Shown: positions 44,285 through 53,790 of the stretch, piece after piece
Layout of the letters: every line of letters begins with the position of its first letter
Position numbering within the stretch: position 1 is the first letter of the stretch
NCBI GenBank assembly: GCA_947465395.1
Contig: CANIAL010000001.1
Coordinates: 145,672 to 202,950, forward strand
Length of the DNA: 57,279 nt
Origin: Alphaproteobacteria bacterium
Lineage (GTDB): Bacteria > Pseudomonadota > Alphaproteobacteria > Micropepsales > Micropepsaceae
Direction: 5' to 3'
Program-made: the position numbers and the translations under genes
Notes under the pieces: model-generated
What the model saw: the letters and a program-made list of their open reading frames with translations, nothing else
Told to the model about the DNA's origin: nothing
Database searches by the model: none

Positions 44285-45856
44285 TTATTTCGCCAGCCAA
44301 AGCCAGCGGCTGCGGTGGAAGTCGCGCACGTTATCCACCCATCCCTTCACCCGCGGCGCCACCAGGTCGCTTTGCGCCGTAAAGCGCATGGTGATCCAGG
44401 GATAATCCGCCAGCGCGATGCGTTCGGCCTGGGCCAGCAGCCCGGCGCGCTTTCCCGCATCCGGTTCGTCCTGGGCCGCGTTCAGCGCGGCATCGAATTT
44501 CGGGTTGGCGTAACCGGCATAATTGTTGCCGCTGTCGGACCGCAATATGTCCAGGAAGTTGGAGGCGTCGTTGAAATCCGCCTGCCAGTCGGCATTGGCC
44601 AGCTGGTAATTGTGCATGCGCAGATTCCTGAAATGGATCGGCACATCGGTGGTGGTGATGGAAAGGTCCACATAGATGGCTTTCAGCATCGCCTGCAGCA
44701 CGGCGGCCATGCGGCGGCGGTCCGGGTTGGTGGTGGTGGTATAGGTCAGCGCCAGCCGCTTTTGCGGCCCATAGCCCGCGCTGCGCATCAGGGCCTGCGC
44801 TTCGGCCAGCCGGGCCGCGTAAGGCTTCCCACGAAAATCCATGCTCTGCGGCGCGGGATAGTTGGCGGTGCCGGGCGGCACGATGCCATAGGCAGGCGGC
44901 TCACCCATCTTCAATATCTTCGCGCTCACCACTTCGCGGTCATAGGCCAGATTGAGTGCGCGGCGCACCAGCACATCCTTCAGCGGCGGATGGCCCAGGT
45001 TGACGGCGATGTAGGAAATGTCGAGAGACTGGGTGATGTGCAGCGCCGGCTTCATGTTGGCGCGCAGCCAGTCCAGTTGCGTCAGCGCCACTGGCGTCTG
45101 CATGTCCAGCTCGCCCGCCCGCAAGCGGCGGATGGCGGCTTCTGCATCGGGCGTGGGGAAATAATTGACGGTCTCGATTTTGACACTGGCCGCATCATAG
45201 AAGGCCGGATTTTTGACCAGCGTGATGTGATCGTTGGGCCGCCATTCCTTCAGCACATACGGCCCGTTGCTGACATAGGCGCCGGGCCGCGACCAGTCCG
45301 CGCCCTTTGCCGCCACCATATGCGCGGGCAGGGGCATGGCGGAAAGATGGGTGAGAAGCTCGGGCAGGTATGGCGCGGGATGGTTCAGCGTCAAGACCAG
45401 CGTGCGCGCGTCTTTCGCCACCGCGCCCAGCGCTGCGGACGGCATCGCGCCATTTGTGATGGCTTGGGCGTTTTTCAGCAGCCACAGATTATAGGCATAG
45501 CGCGAGGCAGTCTGGGGACTGAGCAGCCGCCGCCAGGCAAGCACGAAGTCATTGGCCGTGACCGGCTTGCCGTCCGACCAGCGCGCATCGCGCAGGTGAA
45601 AAATCCATGTCTTGCCATCGGGCGTGGATTCCCAGCGTTCCGCCATGCCGGGAATGGGCCTGGCGGCGGCGTCCAGGGTGGTCAGTCCCACCATCAAATC
45701 ACCGATGATGTTTTCCTCGAACAGGGTGCCGGCCTGCTGCGGGTCCAGGGATTCCGGCTCGCCCGTGTTGCCGCGATTCAGGGTCTTTATATTTTCCTGG
45801 GCATTGGCCGAGCCCGCGATGAACAATGACAGCAGGACGGCGGCCAGCATCTTCAT
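44285..45856 (-). CDS. Peptide ABC transporter substrate-binding protein (OppA/MppA type)
   Basis: 523 residues with a signal peptide (MKMLAAVLLSLFIAGSANA). The mature protein is a cluster C solute-binding protein: NTGEPESLDPQQAGTLFEEN, then GMAERWESTPDGKTWIFHLR, ARWSDGKPVTANDFVLAWRR and GPYVLKEWRPNDHI, all standard SBP_bac_5 landmarks. It binds oligopeptides in the periplasm for the permease encoded at 48149-51810. Its ATG overlaps the stop of the second binding-protein gene (ATGA), so the two paralogues are a coupled pair. Confidence 0.92.
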   Translation of the reverse strand: MKMLAAVLLSLFIAGSANAQENIKTLNRGNTGEPESLDPQQAGTLFEENIIGDLMVGLTTLDAAARPIPGMAERWESTPDGKTWIFHLRDARWSDGKPVTANDFVLAWRRLLSPQTASRYAYNLWLLKNAQAITNGAMPSAALGAVAKDARTLVLTLNHPAPYLPELLTHLSAMPLPAHMVAAKGADWSRPGAYVSNGPYVLKEWRPNDHITLVKNPAFYDAASVKIETVNYFPTPDAEAAIRRLRAGELDMQTPVALTQLDWLRANMKPALHITQSLDISYIAVNLGHPPLKDVLVRRALNLAYDREVVSAKILKMGEPPAYGIVPPGTANYPAPQSMDFRGKPYAARLAEAQALMRSAGYGPQKRLALTYTTTTNPDRRRMAAVLQAMLKAIYVDLSITTTDVPIHFRNLRMHNYQLANADWQADFNDASNFLDILRSDSGNNYAGYANPKFDAALNAAQDEPDAGKRAGLLAQAERIALADYPWITMRFTAQSDLVAPRVKGWVDNVRDFHRSRWLWLAK

Positions 45857-47517
45857 GTGAAAATCGCCGCCCGCGCTTTTTCGTCAATGGTCATCCAGCG
45901 GCTGCGATGCACGTCCATATTGTTGGCCACCCAGCCCTTCAGATAGGGCCTGACCAGGTTGCCGCTGACCCAGAAGAATAGCGGCATGCAGACTTCGTCC
46001 TTCAGCAGGACCTGTTCGGCGGCCGACAGCTTGCGGGCCCGGCTTTCAATGTCCACCTCGTGCTGGGCCTCGTCGAACAGGCGGTCGAATTCAGGGTTTG
46101 CATAATTGCCCCAGTTGTTGCCGCCGCCGGTGCGGAACAGGTCCAGGAAGTTGGAAGCGTCGTTGAAATCGCCCTGCCAGCCGGGCTGGGCCATGTCGAA
46201 ATCATGTTCCTGGATGGTCTTGTAGAAAATCTGCGCATCGGTGGGAGCAATGGTGATGTCCAGATATATCTGCGCGAACATCTGCTGCAGCGCCGCCGCC
46301 ACGGCGCGGTAGTAGCCGGGGGAGGTGTTGCGGATCATGTAGCTGAAGCGCAGCCGCTTGTCCGGGCCGAAGCCCGCCTGCCCCATCAGCGCGCGCGCCT
46401 CGGCCAGGCGGCGGTCATAATCCATGGATTTGAAATCGAACACATTGCCGGCGGCAAAATTGGCAGTGCGGGGCGGCACCACATTATAGGCCGGCACATA
46501 GCCCACGCGGATGATCTTGTCGGTGATGGCTTCGCGGTTGATGGCCAGGTTGATGGCGCGGCGCACGCGGATATCGTCAAAGGGCTTGCGCGTTTGGTTG
46601 ACGGTGATCAAATCCACGATCAGCTGCGGCACCTGGTCCAGCAATTCGGGCATGTTGGCCTTGATCCAGCCATACTGGTTGTTCTCCATGCGGTCCTGCG
46701 CATCCAGTTCGCCAGCCCGCAGGCGACGCAGCGCCGCGCCATAATCGCTGGTGGGATAGAAGATGATCTTTTTCAGCGACACATTGGCCGCATCGTAAAA
46801 GCGCGGATTCTTCACCACGGTGATGTGGTCGTTGGGCACCCATTCGGTCAGCCTGAAGGGCCCGTTGCAGACGTAATGGCCGGGCCGGGTCCAGTCCTTG
46901 CCCAGTTTCTCCACCACGTGGCGCGGCTGGGGCATCATCGAAGTGTGCATCAGCATCTGCAGCAGGTAGGGCGCGGGATGGTTCAGCGTCACTTCCAGCG
47001 TCTGCGGGTCAATAGCCCGCGCGCCCAGTGCCGTGGGCGGCATCTTGCCGGTGTTCACGGCCTGTGCATTCTTCACGATGTAGAGAAAATAGGCATAATT
47101 GGCCGCCGTCGCCGGGGCCAGTGTATGTCGCCAGGCGAACAGGAAGTCGTCGGCCGTCACCGGCACGCCATCGGACCAGGCGGCATCGCGCAGCTTGAAG
47201 GTCCAGGTCAGGCCGTCCGCCGATGACTGCCAGCTTGCCGCCATGCCGGGCAGGGGATTGCCATGGGCATCGCCCGTGGTCAGCCCGATCATCATGTCGC
47301 CCACGATGGGGTCTTCCCAGGACGCATCCGTCAGCGAAGGGTCCAGGGTGAAGGGTTCCGCCGCATTGCCGCGATAAAAGGTGCCGGGTTCGGGTTTGAA
47401 ATGGCCACCGGAATTGCCGCCCGCGCCGGGCTTCAGGGCCAGATATGCCCCGCCCAGCGCCAGCGCCGCGCCGCCGCCAATCGCCCAGCGGCGGTCAAAG
47501 CCTTTATTCTCCGCCAT
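45853..47517 (-). CDS. Peptide ABC transporter substrate-binding protein (OppA type), possibly Tat-exported
   Basis: 554 residues. Same family as the next gene: FYRGNAAEPFTLDPSLTD, GMAASWQSSADGLTWTFKLR, AAWSDGVPVTADDFLFAWRH and GPFRLTEWVPNDHI. The N terminus has DRRWAIGGGAALALGGAYLA, a twin-arginine followed by a hydrophobic stretch, suggesting Tat export or a membrane anchor rather than a normal Sec signal. The frame is open to 48114, but the ATG at 47517 heads this leader and has GGGA 7 bases upstream. It overlaps the downstream paralogue by 4 bases and is separated from oppDF by a gene on the other strand. Confidence 0.9.
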   Translation of the reverse strand: MAENKGFDRRWAIGGGAALALGGAYLALKPGAGGNSGGHFKPEPGTFYRGNAAEPFTLDPSLTDASWEDPIVGDMMIGLTTGDAHGNPLPGMAASWQSSADGLTWTFKLRDAAWSDGVPVTADDFLFAWRHTLAPATAANYAYFLYIVKNAQAVNTGKMPPTALGARAIDPQTLEVTLNHPAPYLLQMLMHTSMMPQPRHVVEKLGKDWTRPGHYVCNGPFRLTEWVPNDHITVVKNPRFYDAANVSLKKIIFYPTSDYGAALRRLRAGELDAQDRMENNQYGWIKANMPELLDQVPQLIVDLITVNQTRKPFDDIRVRRAINLAINREAITDKIIRVGYVPAYNVVPPRTANFAAGNVFDFKSMDYDRRLAEARALMGQAGFGPDKRLRFSYMIRNTSPGYYRAVAAALQQMFAQIYLDITIAPTDAQIFYKTIQEHDFDMAQPGWQGDFNDASNFLDLFRTGGGNNWGNYANPEFDRLFDEAQHEVDIESRARKLSAAEQVLLKDEVCMPLFFWVSGNLVRPYLKGWVANNMDVHRSRWMTIDEKARAAIFT

Positions 47518-47610
47518 TCCCTGTTCCCGGACGCCTGCTTCCCGTCCAGCATAGCATTGCATTGCAAATGTCCGATATATTGCCGCCATCGGCACATGCT
47601 GGAGGAAAAA

Positions 47611-48156
47611 ATGCGTCTGGTCGTTGCGTTCCTGGTCGTTCTGTCGGGTCTTTATATGGGGGCTGGTCCCGCCCTTGCCGCGGCCCGCGATGACGTGATG
47701 GCCAACCTGACGCGCTGTAACAGCTTCACGGAAAACCGCGACTGGCTGAACTGCTTTTACGGCGCCGCCCAGCCCATGCGCAGCGAACTGGGCCTGCCGC
47801 CCGCGCCCCAGTCCCAGACCGACCTGGTGAAGAACGCCAGGCTGGCGCCCCCGCCCATGGAAAAAGAAAGCAGCGGCGGTGGTTTCCTGGGCATCGGCAA
47901 TGTCTTTGGCTCCGACACCACCTTCACCCAGGGCGGCGTGATGCGGCTCAGCGATTTCAGCTTTGGCAAGGACGGCATCTTCACTGCCACGCTTTCCGAT
48001 GGCGAAGTCTGGCGGCAATCGCCTTACGACAATCTGCGCGCCAAGTGGAAAGGCGTGCCGGCATCCTATGAAGTGGTGGTGACCGCCGACATGATGGGCA
48101 GCCACACCATGCATGTGCGCGGTGACCAGAATTACCGGGTGATGCGGATTAAATAA
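47611..48156 (+). CDS. Secreted protein of unknown function
   Basis: 181 residues with a signal peptide (MRLVVAFLVVLSGLYMGAGP, cleavage near ALA). The mature N terminus has two cysteines spaced 14 apart (RCNSF and NCFYGAA) around NRDWL, faintly like the C...RL.CYD pattern of small periplasmic proteins, then a Pro-rich link, a Gly-rich turn (SSGGGFLGIGN) and a strand-rich C terminus (LSDGEVWRQSPYD, YRVMRIK). I do not recognise the family. GGAGG lies 5 bases before the ATG, so the start is well supported. It sits opposite to the opp genes: divergent from a binding-protein gene and overlapping the end of oppDF by 8 bases. Confidence 0.8.
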   Translation: MRLVVAFLVVLSGLYMGAGPALAAARDDVMANLTRCNSFTENRDWLNCFYGAAQPMRSELGLPPAPQSQTDLVKNARLAPPPMEKESSGGGFLGIGNVFGSDTTFTQGGVMRLSDFSFGKDGIFTATLSDGEVWRQSPYDNLRAKWKGVPASYEVVVTADMMGSHTMHVRGDQNYRVMRIK

Positions 48157-49933
48157 CCGGGTCGTGCTCGGCCACGAAATGGCCGGGCGCTTCCTCGATC
48201 AGCAGGGGGCGGTATTGGTCCGCCTCCGCATCGTCAATCCGTTTTGATTTCAGGAAGCTCAGTTGTGCCCGCCGGTCCAGCGGCGAGGGCAGATCGCCCG
48301 TCAGCAAGGCACGCGGTCGGGTGCGCTCATGCCTGGGATCGGGCGTGGGCGCGGCAGCCAGCAACGCGCGCGTGTAAGGGTGGCGCGGGTCCCGGTACAG
48401 CGCATCGCTGTTCGCCATTTCCACCACCCGGCCCAGATACAGCACCATCACCCGGTGTGACAGCCGCCGCACCACCGCCAGGTCATGGCTGATGAAGATC
48501 ATGGCAAGGCCGGTTTCCGCCTGCAGGCCTTTCAACAGGTCCACGATCTGCGCCTGGATAGAGACGTCCAGGGCGCTGACCGCCTCGTCGCATACCACCA
48601 TGCGCGGCGCGATGATCATGGCCCGCGCAATGCCCACGCGCTGGTTCTGCCCGCCGGACAATTCATGCGGATAGCGGTTGATCCATTCCGGCTCCAGCCC
48701 GACCTTCTGCATCATGGCGCGGACGCGGGCGGCGATATCGGCGCGGGAAAGGCCCGGCTCCAGCGCCTTCAGCGGCTCGGCGATGGACACGCCCACCGGC
48801 ATGCGCGGATCAAGGCTGGCCAGCGGGTCCTGGAACACGATCTGGAAGCCGCGGCGCTGGCGGCGGATGTCTTCGCGGGATTCTTCGGTCAGGTCGCGAC
48901 CCAGCCACAAGACTTTTCCCTTATCAGCCGGCAGCAACTGCAGAACCGCGCGCGCCAGGGTGGATTTCCCGCAACCGGATTCGCCCACAACGCCCAGGGT
49001 TTCGCCCGCACGCAGGGTGAAGCTGACGCCATCCACGGCGCGCAGCTCCTTTGCCTTGGCGAAAATGCCTTGCGAAACCGGGAAGCTTACTTTCAGATCG
49101 CGCACATCCAGCAGCAATTCCTGGCGCGGGCTTGTATCCGGCCCCGGATCGGCGGCTCGCGGCATCGCGGCCAGCAACATCTTCGTATAGTCCTGCTGGG
49201 GCGCATAGAAAATGTTGTCCACCGGCCCCTGTTCGACAATGCGGCCTGACCGCATCACCTGTACCTGGTCGGCATTGCCCGCGATCACGCCCATGTCATG
49301 GCTGATCAGCGCGATGGCGGTTTTCTTGTCGCTTTTCAGGGCGCGCAGTATTTCCAGAATCTGCGCCTGCACCGTCACGTCCAGGGCTGTGGTGGGTTCG
49401 TCCGCGATCAGCAAATCCGGCCCGGTGATGGTGGCCATGGCGATCATCACCCGCTGGCGCATGCCGCCGGACAGTTCATGGGGATATTGCGTCATGCGCC
49501 GCGCCGCATCGGGAATGCGGACATATTCCAGCATCTCGCGCACCCGCGCCCGGGCTTCATCACGCGGCAGGGCGCGATGGCTGTTCAGCGCCTCCATGAT
49601 CTGCGCGCCCACCGTCATGTGCGGGGTCAGCGATGTCAGCGGGTCCTGGAAGATCATGGTGATCTTGGCGCCGCGAAGCCGGTTCAAACTGGCGGCAGGC
49701 GCGCCCAAAATCTCCTGCCCGCGATACAGCACGCTGCCGCTGGCCCGGCCATTGGAGGCCAGAAGTCCCATCGCGCCGAGAAAGAGCTGGCTTTTGCCGC
49801 TGCCGGATTCGCCCACCACACCCAAACATTCGCTTTCACCAATGGTCAGGCTGACGTCTTTCACCGCATGTACATCGCTGTCGGGCGTGGCGAAATAAAC
49901 ATTCAGGTTTCTGATTTCCAGCAGCGCAGTCAT
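48149..49933 (-). CDS. Fused oligopeptide ABC transporter ATPase (OppD-OppF type)
   Basis: 594 residues containing two complete ABC domains. The first has Walker A GESGSGKSQ, signature LSGGMRQRVMIAMA and Walker B LLIADEPTTALDV; the second has GESGCGKSTLARA, LSGGQNQRVGIARA and MVVCDEAVSALDV, each followed by the OppD/OppF C-terminal segment (YAPQQDYTKMLLAA; YRDPRHPYTRALLAAAPTPD). One chain thus supplies both nucleotide-binding sites of the importer. ATG 49933 has AAGGA 6 bases upstream. It starts 10 bases after the OppC-like gene. Confidence 0.95.
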   Translation of the reverse strand: MTALLEIRNLNVYFATPDSDVHAVKDVSLTIGESECLGVVGESGSGKSQLFLGAMGLLASNGRASGSVLYRGQEILGAPAASLNRLRGAKITMIFQDPLTSLTPHMTVGAQIMEALNSHRALPRDEARARVREMLEYVRIPDAARRMTQYPHELSGGMRQRVMIAMATITGPDLLIADEPTTALDVTVQAQILEILRALKSDKKTAIALISHDMGVIAGNADQVQVMRSGRIVEQGPVDNIFYAPQQDYTKMLLAAMPRAADPGPDTSPRQELLLDVRDLKVSFPVSQGIFAKAKELRAVDGVSFTLRAGETLGVVGESGCGKSTLARAVLQLLPADKGKVLWLGRDLTEESREDIRRQRRGFQIVFQDPLASLDPRMPVGVSIAEPLKALEPGLSRADIAARVRAMMQKVGLEPEWINRYPHELSGGQNQRVGIARAMIIAPRMVVCDEAVSALDVSIQAQIVDLLKGLQAETGLAMIFISHDLAVVRRLSHRVMVLYLGRVVEMANSDALYRDPRHPYTRALLAAAPTPDPRHERTRPRALLTGDLPSPLDRRAQLSFLKSKRIDDAEADQYRPLLIEEAPGHFVAEHDPVI

Positions 49934-49943
49934 CAGCGATCCT

Positions 49944-50855
49944 TTATCTGTCTCTGGGATCAAGCGCATCGCGCAGGCCGTCGCCAATGAAATTGAAGCA
50001 GAAAAGCGTCACTGCCATGAACAGGGCCGGGAAGATCAAGAGCCAGGGCGCGGATTCCATGGTGTTGGCGCCATCGGCAATCAGCACACCCCAGCTTGTC
50101 AGTGGCTCCTGGATGCCAAGGCCCAGGAAAGACAGGAAGCTTTCGATCAGGATCACGTCCGGCACGGTCAGGGTGACATAGACAACCACAGGCCCCACCA
50201 CGTTTGGCATGATGTGGCGCGTGATGATGCCGAAGCTGGAAACGCCTCCCGCCCGTGCTGCCTCCACGAATTCCTTCTGCTTGATGGACAGCGTCTGGCC
50301 GCGCACGATCCGCGCCATGGTCAGCCACACCACGGCCCCGATGGCCACGAACAACAGGAAGAAATTGCGGTCGAACAGCACCATCAGGATGATGACAAAG
50401 AAGATGAAGGGCAGGGAATAGAGAATATCCACCAGGCGCATCATCAGCGCGTCCACGCGCCCGCCCAGATAGCCGGCGGTGGCGCCATACGCGACGCCGA
50501 TCACCAGGCTGACCAGGGTGGCGACAAAACCCACCGCCAGCGACACGCGTGCGCCATAAAGCACCCGCACGAACAAATCGCGCCCCACCGCGTCGGTGCC
50601 GAACCAGTGCGTGCCGCCCGCCAGGCACGGCGCGCTGATGGGCCACCAGTTGGGCGCACAGGAGACGATCTCGTAATTGATCTCGTCATAGGCATAGGCC
50701 GACACCAAGGGCGCGAACAGCGCCAGCGCCGCGATCAGGCCCAGGATGATCATGCTGGCGAGCGCCGCACGGTTTCGCAGCAAACGCGTCCACGCGTCCT
50801 TCCACAGGCTGCGACCCTTCAGCGCCACGGCGGCATCCATGACATCGGTCTTCAT
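49944..50855 (-). CDS. Oligopeptide ABC transporter permease (OppC type)
   Basis: 303 residues. The cytoplasmic N terminus leads to a first membrane helix (LASMIILGLIAALALFAPLV), the OppC-type loop with GGTHWFGTDAVGRDLFVRVLYGAR, and the ABC permease EAA loop EAARAGGVSSFGIITRHIMP. Five further helices end in GDGLRDALDPRDR, the usual OppC C terminus. It forms the membrane pore with the OppB-like protein; their genes are 10 bases apart. Confidence 0.94.
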   Translation of the reverse strand: MKTDVMDAAVALKGRSLWKDAWTRLLRNRAALASMIILGLIAALALFAPLVSAYAYDEINYEIVSCAPNWWPISAPCLAGGTHWFGTDAVGRDLFVRVLYGARVSLAVGFVATLVSLVIGVAYGATAGYLGGRVDALMMRLVDILYSLPFIFFVIILMVLFDRNFFLLFVAIGAVVWLTMARIVRGQTLSIKQKEFVEAARAGGVSSFGIITRHIMPNVVGPVVVYVTLTVPDVILIESFLSFLGLGIQEPLTSWGVLIADGANTMESAPWLLIFPALFMAVTLFCFNFIGDGLRDALDPRDR

Positions 50856-50865
50856 GTGGGGGCCT

Positions 50866-51810
50866 TCATGTCAGCCTCACGCGCGGATCAAGAATTGCGT
50901 AAAGCACATCGGCCACGAAATTCAGCGCAACAATCAGCCCCGCGTAGCAAATCACCACCCCCATCACCAATGTGTAATCGCGGTTCAGCGCGGCCTGGAT
51001 GAAATAGCGCCCGACGCCCGGAATGCCGAAAATCTGCTCCACCACCAGCGATCCGGTCAGGATGCCTGCCACCGCCGGCCCCAGGTAACTCACCAGCGGC
51101 AATATCGCGGCGCGCAGCGCATGGCGGGTGATGATGCGGAACGACGGCAGGCCTTTGGCGCGGGCGGTGCGAATATAATTCGAGCGCAGCACCTCGATCA
51201 TGGAGCCGCGTGTCAGCCGCGCGATGAACGCCACCTGCGGCAGCGCCAGCACTGTCACCGGCAGGATCATGTTGGCCAGTTTGCCGCCGGCCCAGCCGCC
51301 CACGGGCAACGTAAAGTCATGCCCGAAAAGGCTGATGCCGTAGATGCCGAAGATCAGCGTCAGGACGGGCGCGGTGACGAAAGTGGGAATGGTGATGCCG
51401 GTCATGGCCACCGCCATCACCGAATAATCCTGCCAGCGATTCTGGCGCAGCGCCGCCCAGGTCCCCAGCAGGAAACCCAGAATGATCGCCACCGCCATGG
51501 CCGACAGGCCCAGCTTGGCGCTGACCGGCAGGCCGATGCCGATCAACTGGGCGACGGTGAAATCCTTGTTTTTATACGACGGTCCGAAATCGCCATGCGC
51601 CAGCTTGGTGAGGTAAATGCCGTATTGGGTGAGCAGCGGCTTGTCGAGATTATACGCAGCCGCCACATTGTGCTCGATCTCCGGCGGCAGGCGGCGCGCG
51701 GAATCGAATGGCCCGCCCGGGGCGGCGCGCATCATGAAGAATGTCAGGGTGACGATCACGAACAGGGTGGGCACGGCGCCCAGAAGGCGCTTCAGCGAAT
51801 AGCGCAGCAT
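50866..51810 (-). CDS. Oligopeptide ABC transporter permease (OppB type)
   Basis: 314 residues. N-terminal first helix LKRLLGAVPTLFVIVTLTFF followed by APGGPFDSARRLPPEIE, characteristic of OppB/DppB. The EAA-type loop reads YIRTARAKGLPSFRIITRHA and the C terminus ends AILDPRVRLT. First gene of the permease/ATPase unit; the preceding PotD-like gene stops 67 bases upstream, so co-transcription is possible. Confidence 0.94.
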   Translation of the reverse strand: MLRYSLKRLLGAVPTLFVIVTLTFFMMRAAPGGPFDSARRLPPEIEHNVAAAYNLDKPLLTQYGIYLTKLAHGDFGPSYKNKDFTVAQLIGIGLPVSAKLGLSAMAVAIILGFLLGTWAALRQNRWQDYSVMAVAMTGITIPTFVTAPVLTLIFGIYGISLFGHDFTLPVGGWAGGKLANMILPVTVLALPQVAFIARLTRGSMIEVLRSNYIRTARAKGLPSFRIITRHALRAAILPLVSYLGPAVAGILTGSLVVEQIFGIPGVGRYFIQAALNRDYTLVMGVVICYAGLIVALNFVADVLYAILDPRVRLT

Positions 51811-51877
51811 TGATACGCATCCCGGTCCCGCCGCGCCAATTCATCGAAGCGGCGGCATCATGTCAATGCGCCCTCTT

Positions 51878-52990
51878 CTAGTGTGTGGTGCGCCAGGCTT
51901 TCCACAGGGGCGCGATGCGCGCTGCATTGTCCAGCCACCAGCCGTCATCCACGGCGAAAGCATTGCGGAAGTTGGCGGGGTCGGTGGGAAGGAAGCCGTG
52001 CATGTCCATGCCCAGTTCCGGGTTTTTGCCCACCTGCGCCAGCGACGACCGCCGCGCCGGGCCATACGGCACCCAGCCCGCCATGGCGGCCAGCGGCGCG
52101 CTGCCGGTGGCATAGCGGATGAAATCAATCCCCTGCACGCGCTTCGCGTTGCCCTTGGGAATGGCGAAAACGTCCAGCTCATATAGCTGGCGATCCCAGA
52201 TCATACCGGGCGCTTGCCGCTTCTGCGCCGCGTCGAAAATGTCACCGTTGAGAATTGTGCTCAGCTTGACCACGCCGCTTGCCAGAAGATTGGCGGGCTG
52301 GCCCGCCGCGTTCCACCACACCACCGGCCCCAGCGACGCCAGCTTGCGCAAAGCCCGCGCCACGCCCGTGTTGGTGCCAAGCGTGCGATAGACCGCATCC
52401 GGTTTTACGCCATCGGCCAGCAGCGCCATTTCCAGATTGTATTTGGCGCTATCGCGCAGGCCGCGCGGGCCAGGAAACGCCGCGCCATCGAAAAAGTCGC
52501 GCAAGGATGCGGGTGTCTTGCCCGCAAAGGCATCGGGCGCAAATGCGATGGCCTGGGAATAGACCGCGCTGCCCACCCAGCAGGGACCCAGTGCGCCCGG
52601 AACGAAATCCCGCGCGGCCGGCGTGCCATCCGCGCCCGCGGGCAAGTCGGACGTGCCCAAAGTCTCCAGAAGCCCGGCGCGGCAGGCTTCCACCGCGCGC
52701 GGCAATTCAAAATCCAGCACATCGCCATTGGACAACTGCTTCAGCTCGCCGTCCCACAGCGCCAGGCGCACATCCACGCGATTCTCGGCCGCATAGGGGC
52801 GCAGCATGGCCGTGGCCTGGGCGCGGCCATAGGCGCCGGGCCATGTCGCCACGGTGAGGACGGGAAGGGGCCTGGTAATCAGGAACACCACCAGCGCACC
52901 GGCCAGCGCCAGCATGGCCAAGGTGACGATGATGGTGCGACGCTTGTTGAAGAGGGGCCTGCGAAAATGCGGCTTGGGGAAATGAACCAT
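51878..52990 (-). CDS. PotD-like extracellular solute-binding protein, membrane-anchored
   Basis: 370 residues. A basic N terminus (HFRRPLFNKRRT) and a hydrophobic helix (about residues 19-40) look like an uncleaved anchor rather than a normal signal peptide. The rest is a type 2 periplasmic binding fold of the polyamine/iron group: LTVATWPGAYGRAQATAMLRPYAAENRVDV, LWDGELKQLSNGDVLDFELP, and DVFAIPKGNAKRVQGIDFIRY. The ligand is not clear; polyamine or thiamine-like binders share these features. It precedes the opp genes on the same strand but belongs to a different binding-protein class, so it may not serve that importer. Confidence 0.75.
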   Translation of the reverse strand: MVHFPKPHFRRPLFNKRRTIIVTLAMLALAGALVVFLITRPLPVLTVATWPGAYGRAQATAMLRPYAAENRVDVRLALWDGELKQLSNGDVLDFELPRAVEACRAGLLETLGTSDLPAGADGTPAARDFVPGALGPCWVGSAVYSQAIAFAPDAFAGKTPASLRDFFDGAAFPGPRGLRDSAKYNLEMALLADGVKPDAVYRTLGTNTGVARALRKLASLGPVVWWNAAGQPANLLASGVVKLSTILNGDIFDAAQKRQAPGMIWDRQLYELDVFAIPKGNAKRVQGIDFIRYATGSAPLAAMAGWVPYGPARRSSLAQVGKNPELGMDMHGFLPTDPANFRNAFAVDDGWWLDNAARIAPLWKAWRTTH

Positions 52991-53013
52991 GCGTCCAGAC
53001 TAAACGCAGAAGG

Positions 53014-53736
53014 CTACATGTCCAGTTCGATGCCCAAATCCACGCTCTGGCTGTTGATGTCCGCCTTGCAGGCCGTGGCCGGGGTCAGGCCGGTCAGGCC
53101 GCAGCGGCCATTCACGTCATTGGCGTTCAGCCAGCGATACATCAGCGTGAAGCGCGACGACTGGCTCAGCGGCACTTCCGCGCCCGCCAGCAACTGGTAG
53201 GCAAAGGACCAGTTGTGATTGCGGTAATAGGCGTTGGCGCCGGCCGTGTCGGTCAGCTTGGTGGCGGTGTAAAGCCCGCCAATACCGCCGCCGACAAAGG
53301 GACGGAAGGGGAAGCTGGGCACGGGCAGGTCCCACAACAGGTTCACCATGGGGCCGCCCATCTGGGTATAGCCATGCGCGCCAGCGTTGGTCGCGCCCAG
53401 GGTCACGTCGGAAAAGGGCAGGTAACGGTACAGCGCCTCGCCTTCCAGGCGCAGGCCCAGCGGCAGGCGCGTGCCGACATAGAAAGATGCGCCGCCGCCA
53501 ATGTCATAGGCCGCGCGCATGGAGGTGGGGGTGGTGCCGGGAATGGTGCCCTTGGCTTCGCCCATGAAGGCCAGGGAGCCGCGCAGGCCCGCAAAGCCGG
53601 ACAGGCCGGAATCGCCGTCTTCGTGGAAGCGGTAGCCGTAACCGTCATCCTGCGCCGCGGCGGGGAGGGCGCCCAAGGAAGCGGTAAGGCAGAGCGAGAG
53701 GGCAAAAAGCCCGGTGCTGATGGTGGATGCGCGCAT
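53014..53736 (-). CDS. Outer-membrane beta-barrel protein
   Basis: 240 residues with a signal peptide (ISTGLFALSLCLTASLGALP, cleavage after AAA). The mature part alternates aromatic and Gly-rich strands in the manner of OmpA/Omp25-like eight-stranded porin-like proteins (PFRPFVGGGIGGLYTATKL, AYQLLAGAEVPLS, FTLMYRWLNAND) and ends ELDM without the usual terminal aromatic. Two Cys flank the last loop. GGGGAG lies 7 bases before the ATG, and a CtrA-type box lies 55 bases further upstream. Exact function unknown. Confidence 0.8.
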   Translation of the reverse strand: MRASTISTGLFALSLCLTASLGALPAAAQDDGYGYRFHEDGDSGLSGFAGLRGSLAFMGEAKGTIPGTTPTSMRAAYDIGGGASFYVGTRLPLGLRLEGEALYRYLPFSDVTLGATNAGAHGYTQMGGPMVNLLWDLPVPSFPFRPFVGGGIGGLYTATKLTDTAGANAYYRNHNWSFAYQLLAGAEVPLSQSSRFTLMYRWLNANDVNGRCGLTGLTPATACKADINSQSVDLGIELDM

Positions 53737-53790
53737 GATTGGCTCCCCGGCCTGGATATTCCGATTCGGGAAGCAGCCATGCCCGTTTGG

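Noticed and set aside
44315..47226. Forward-strand open frames opposite both peptide-binding protein genes
   Set aside because: Mirror images of real SBP genes in a high-GC genome; no domain features.
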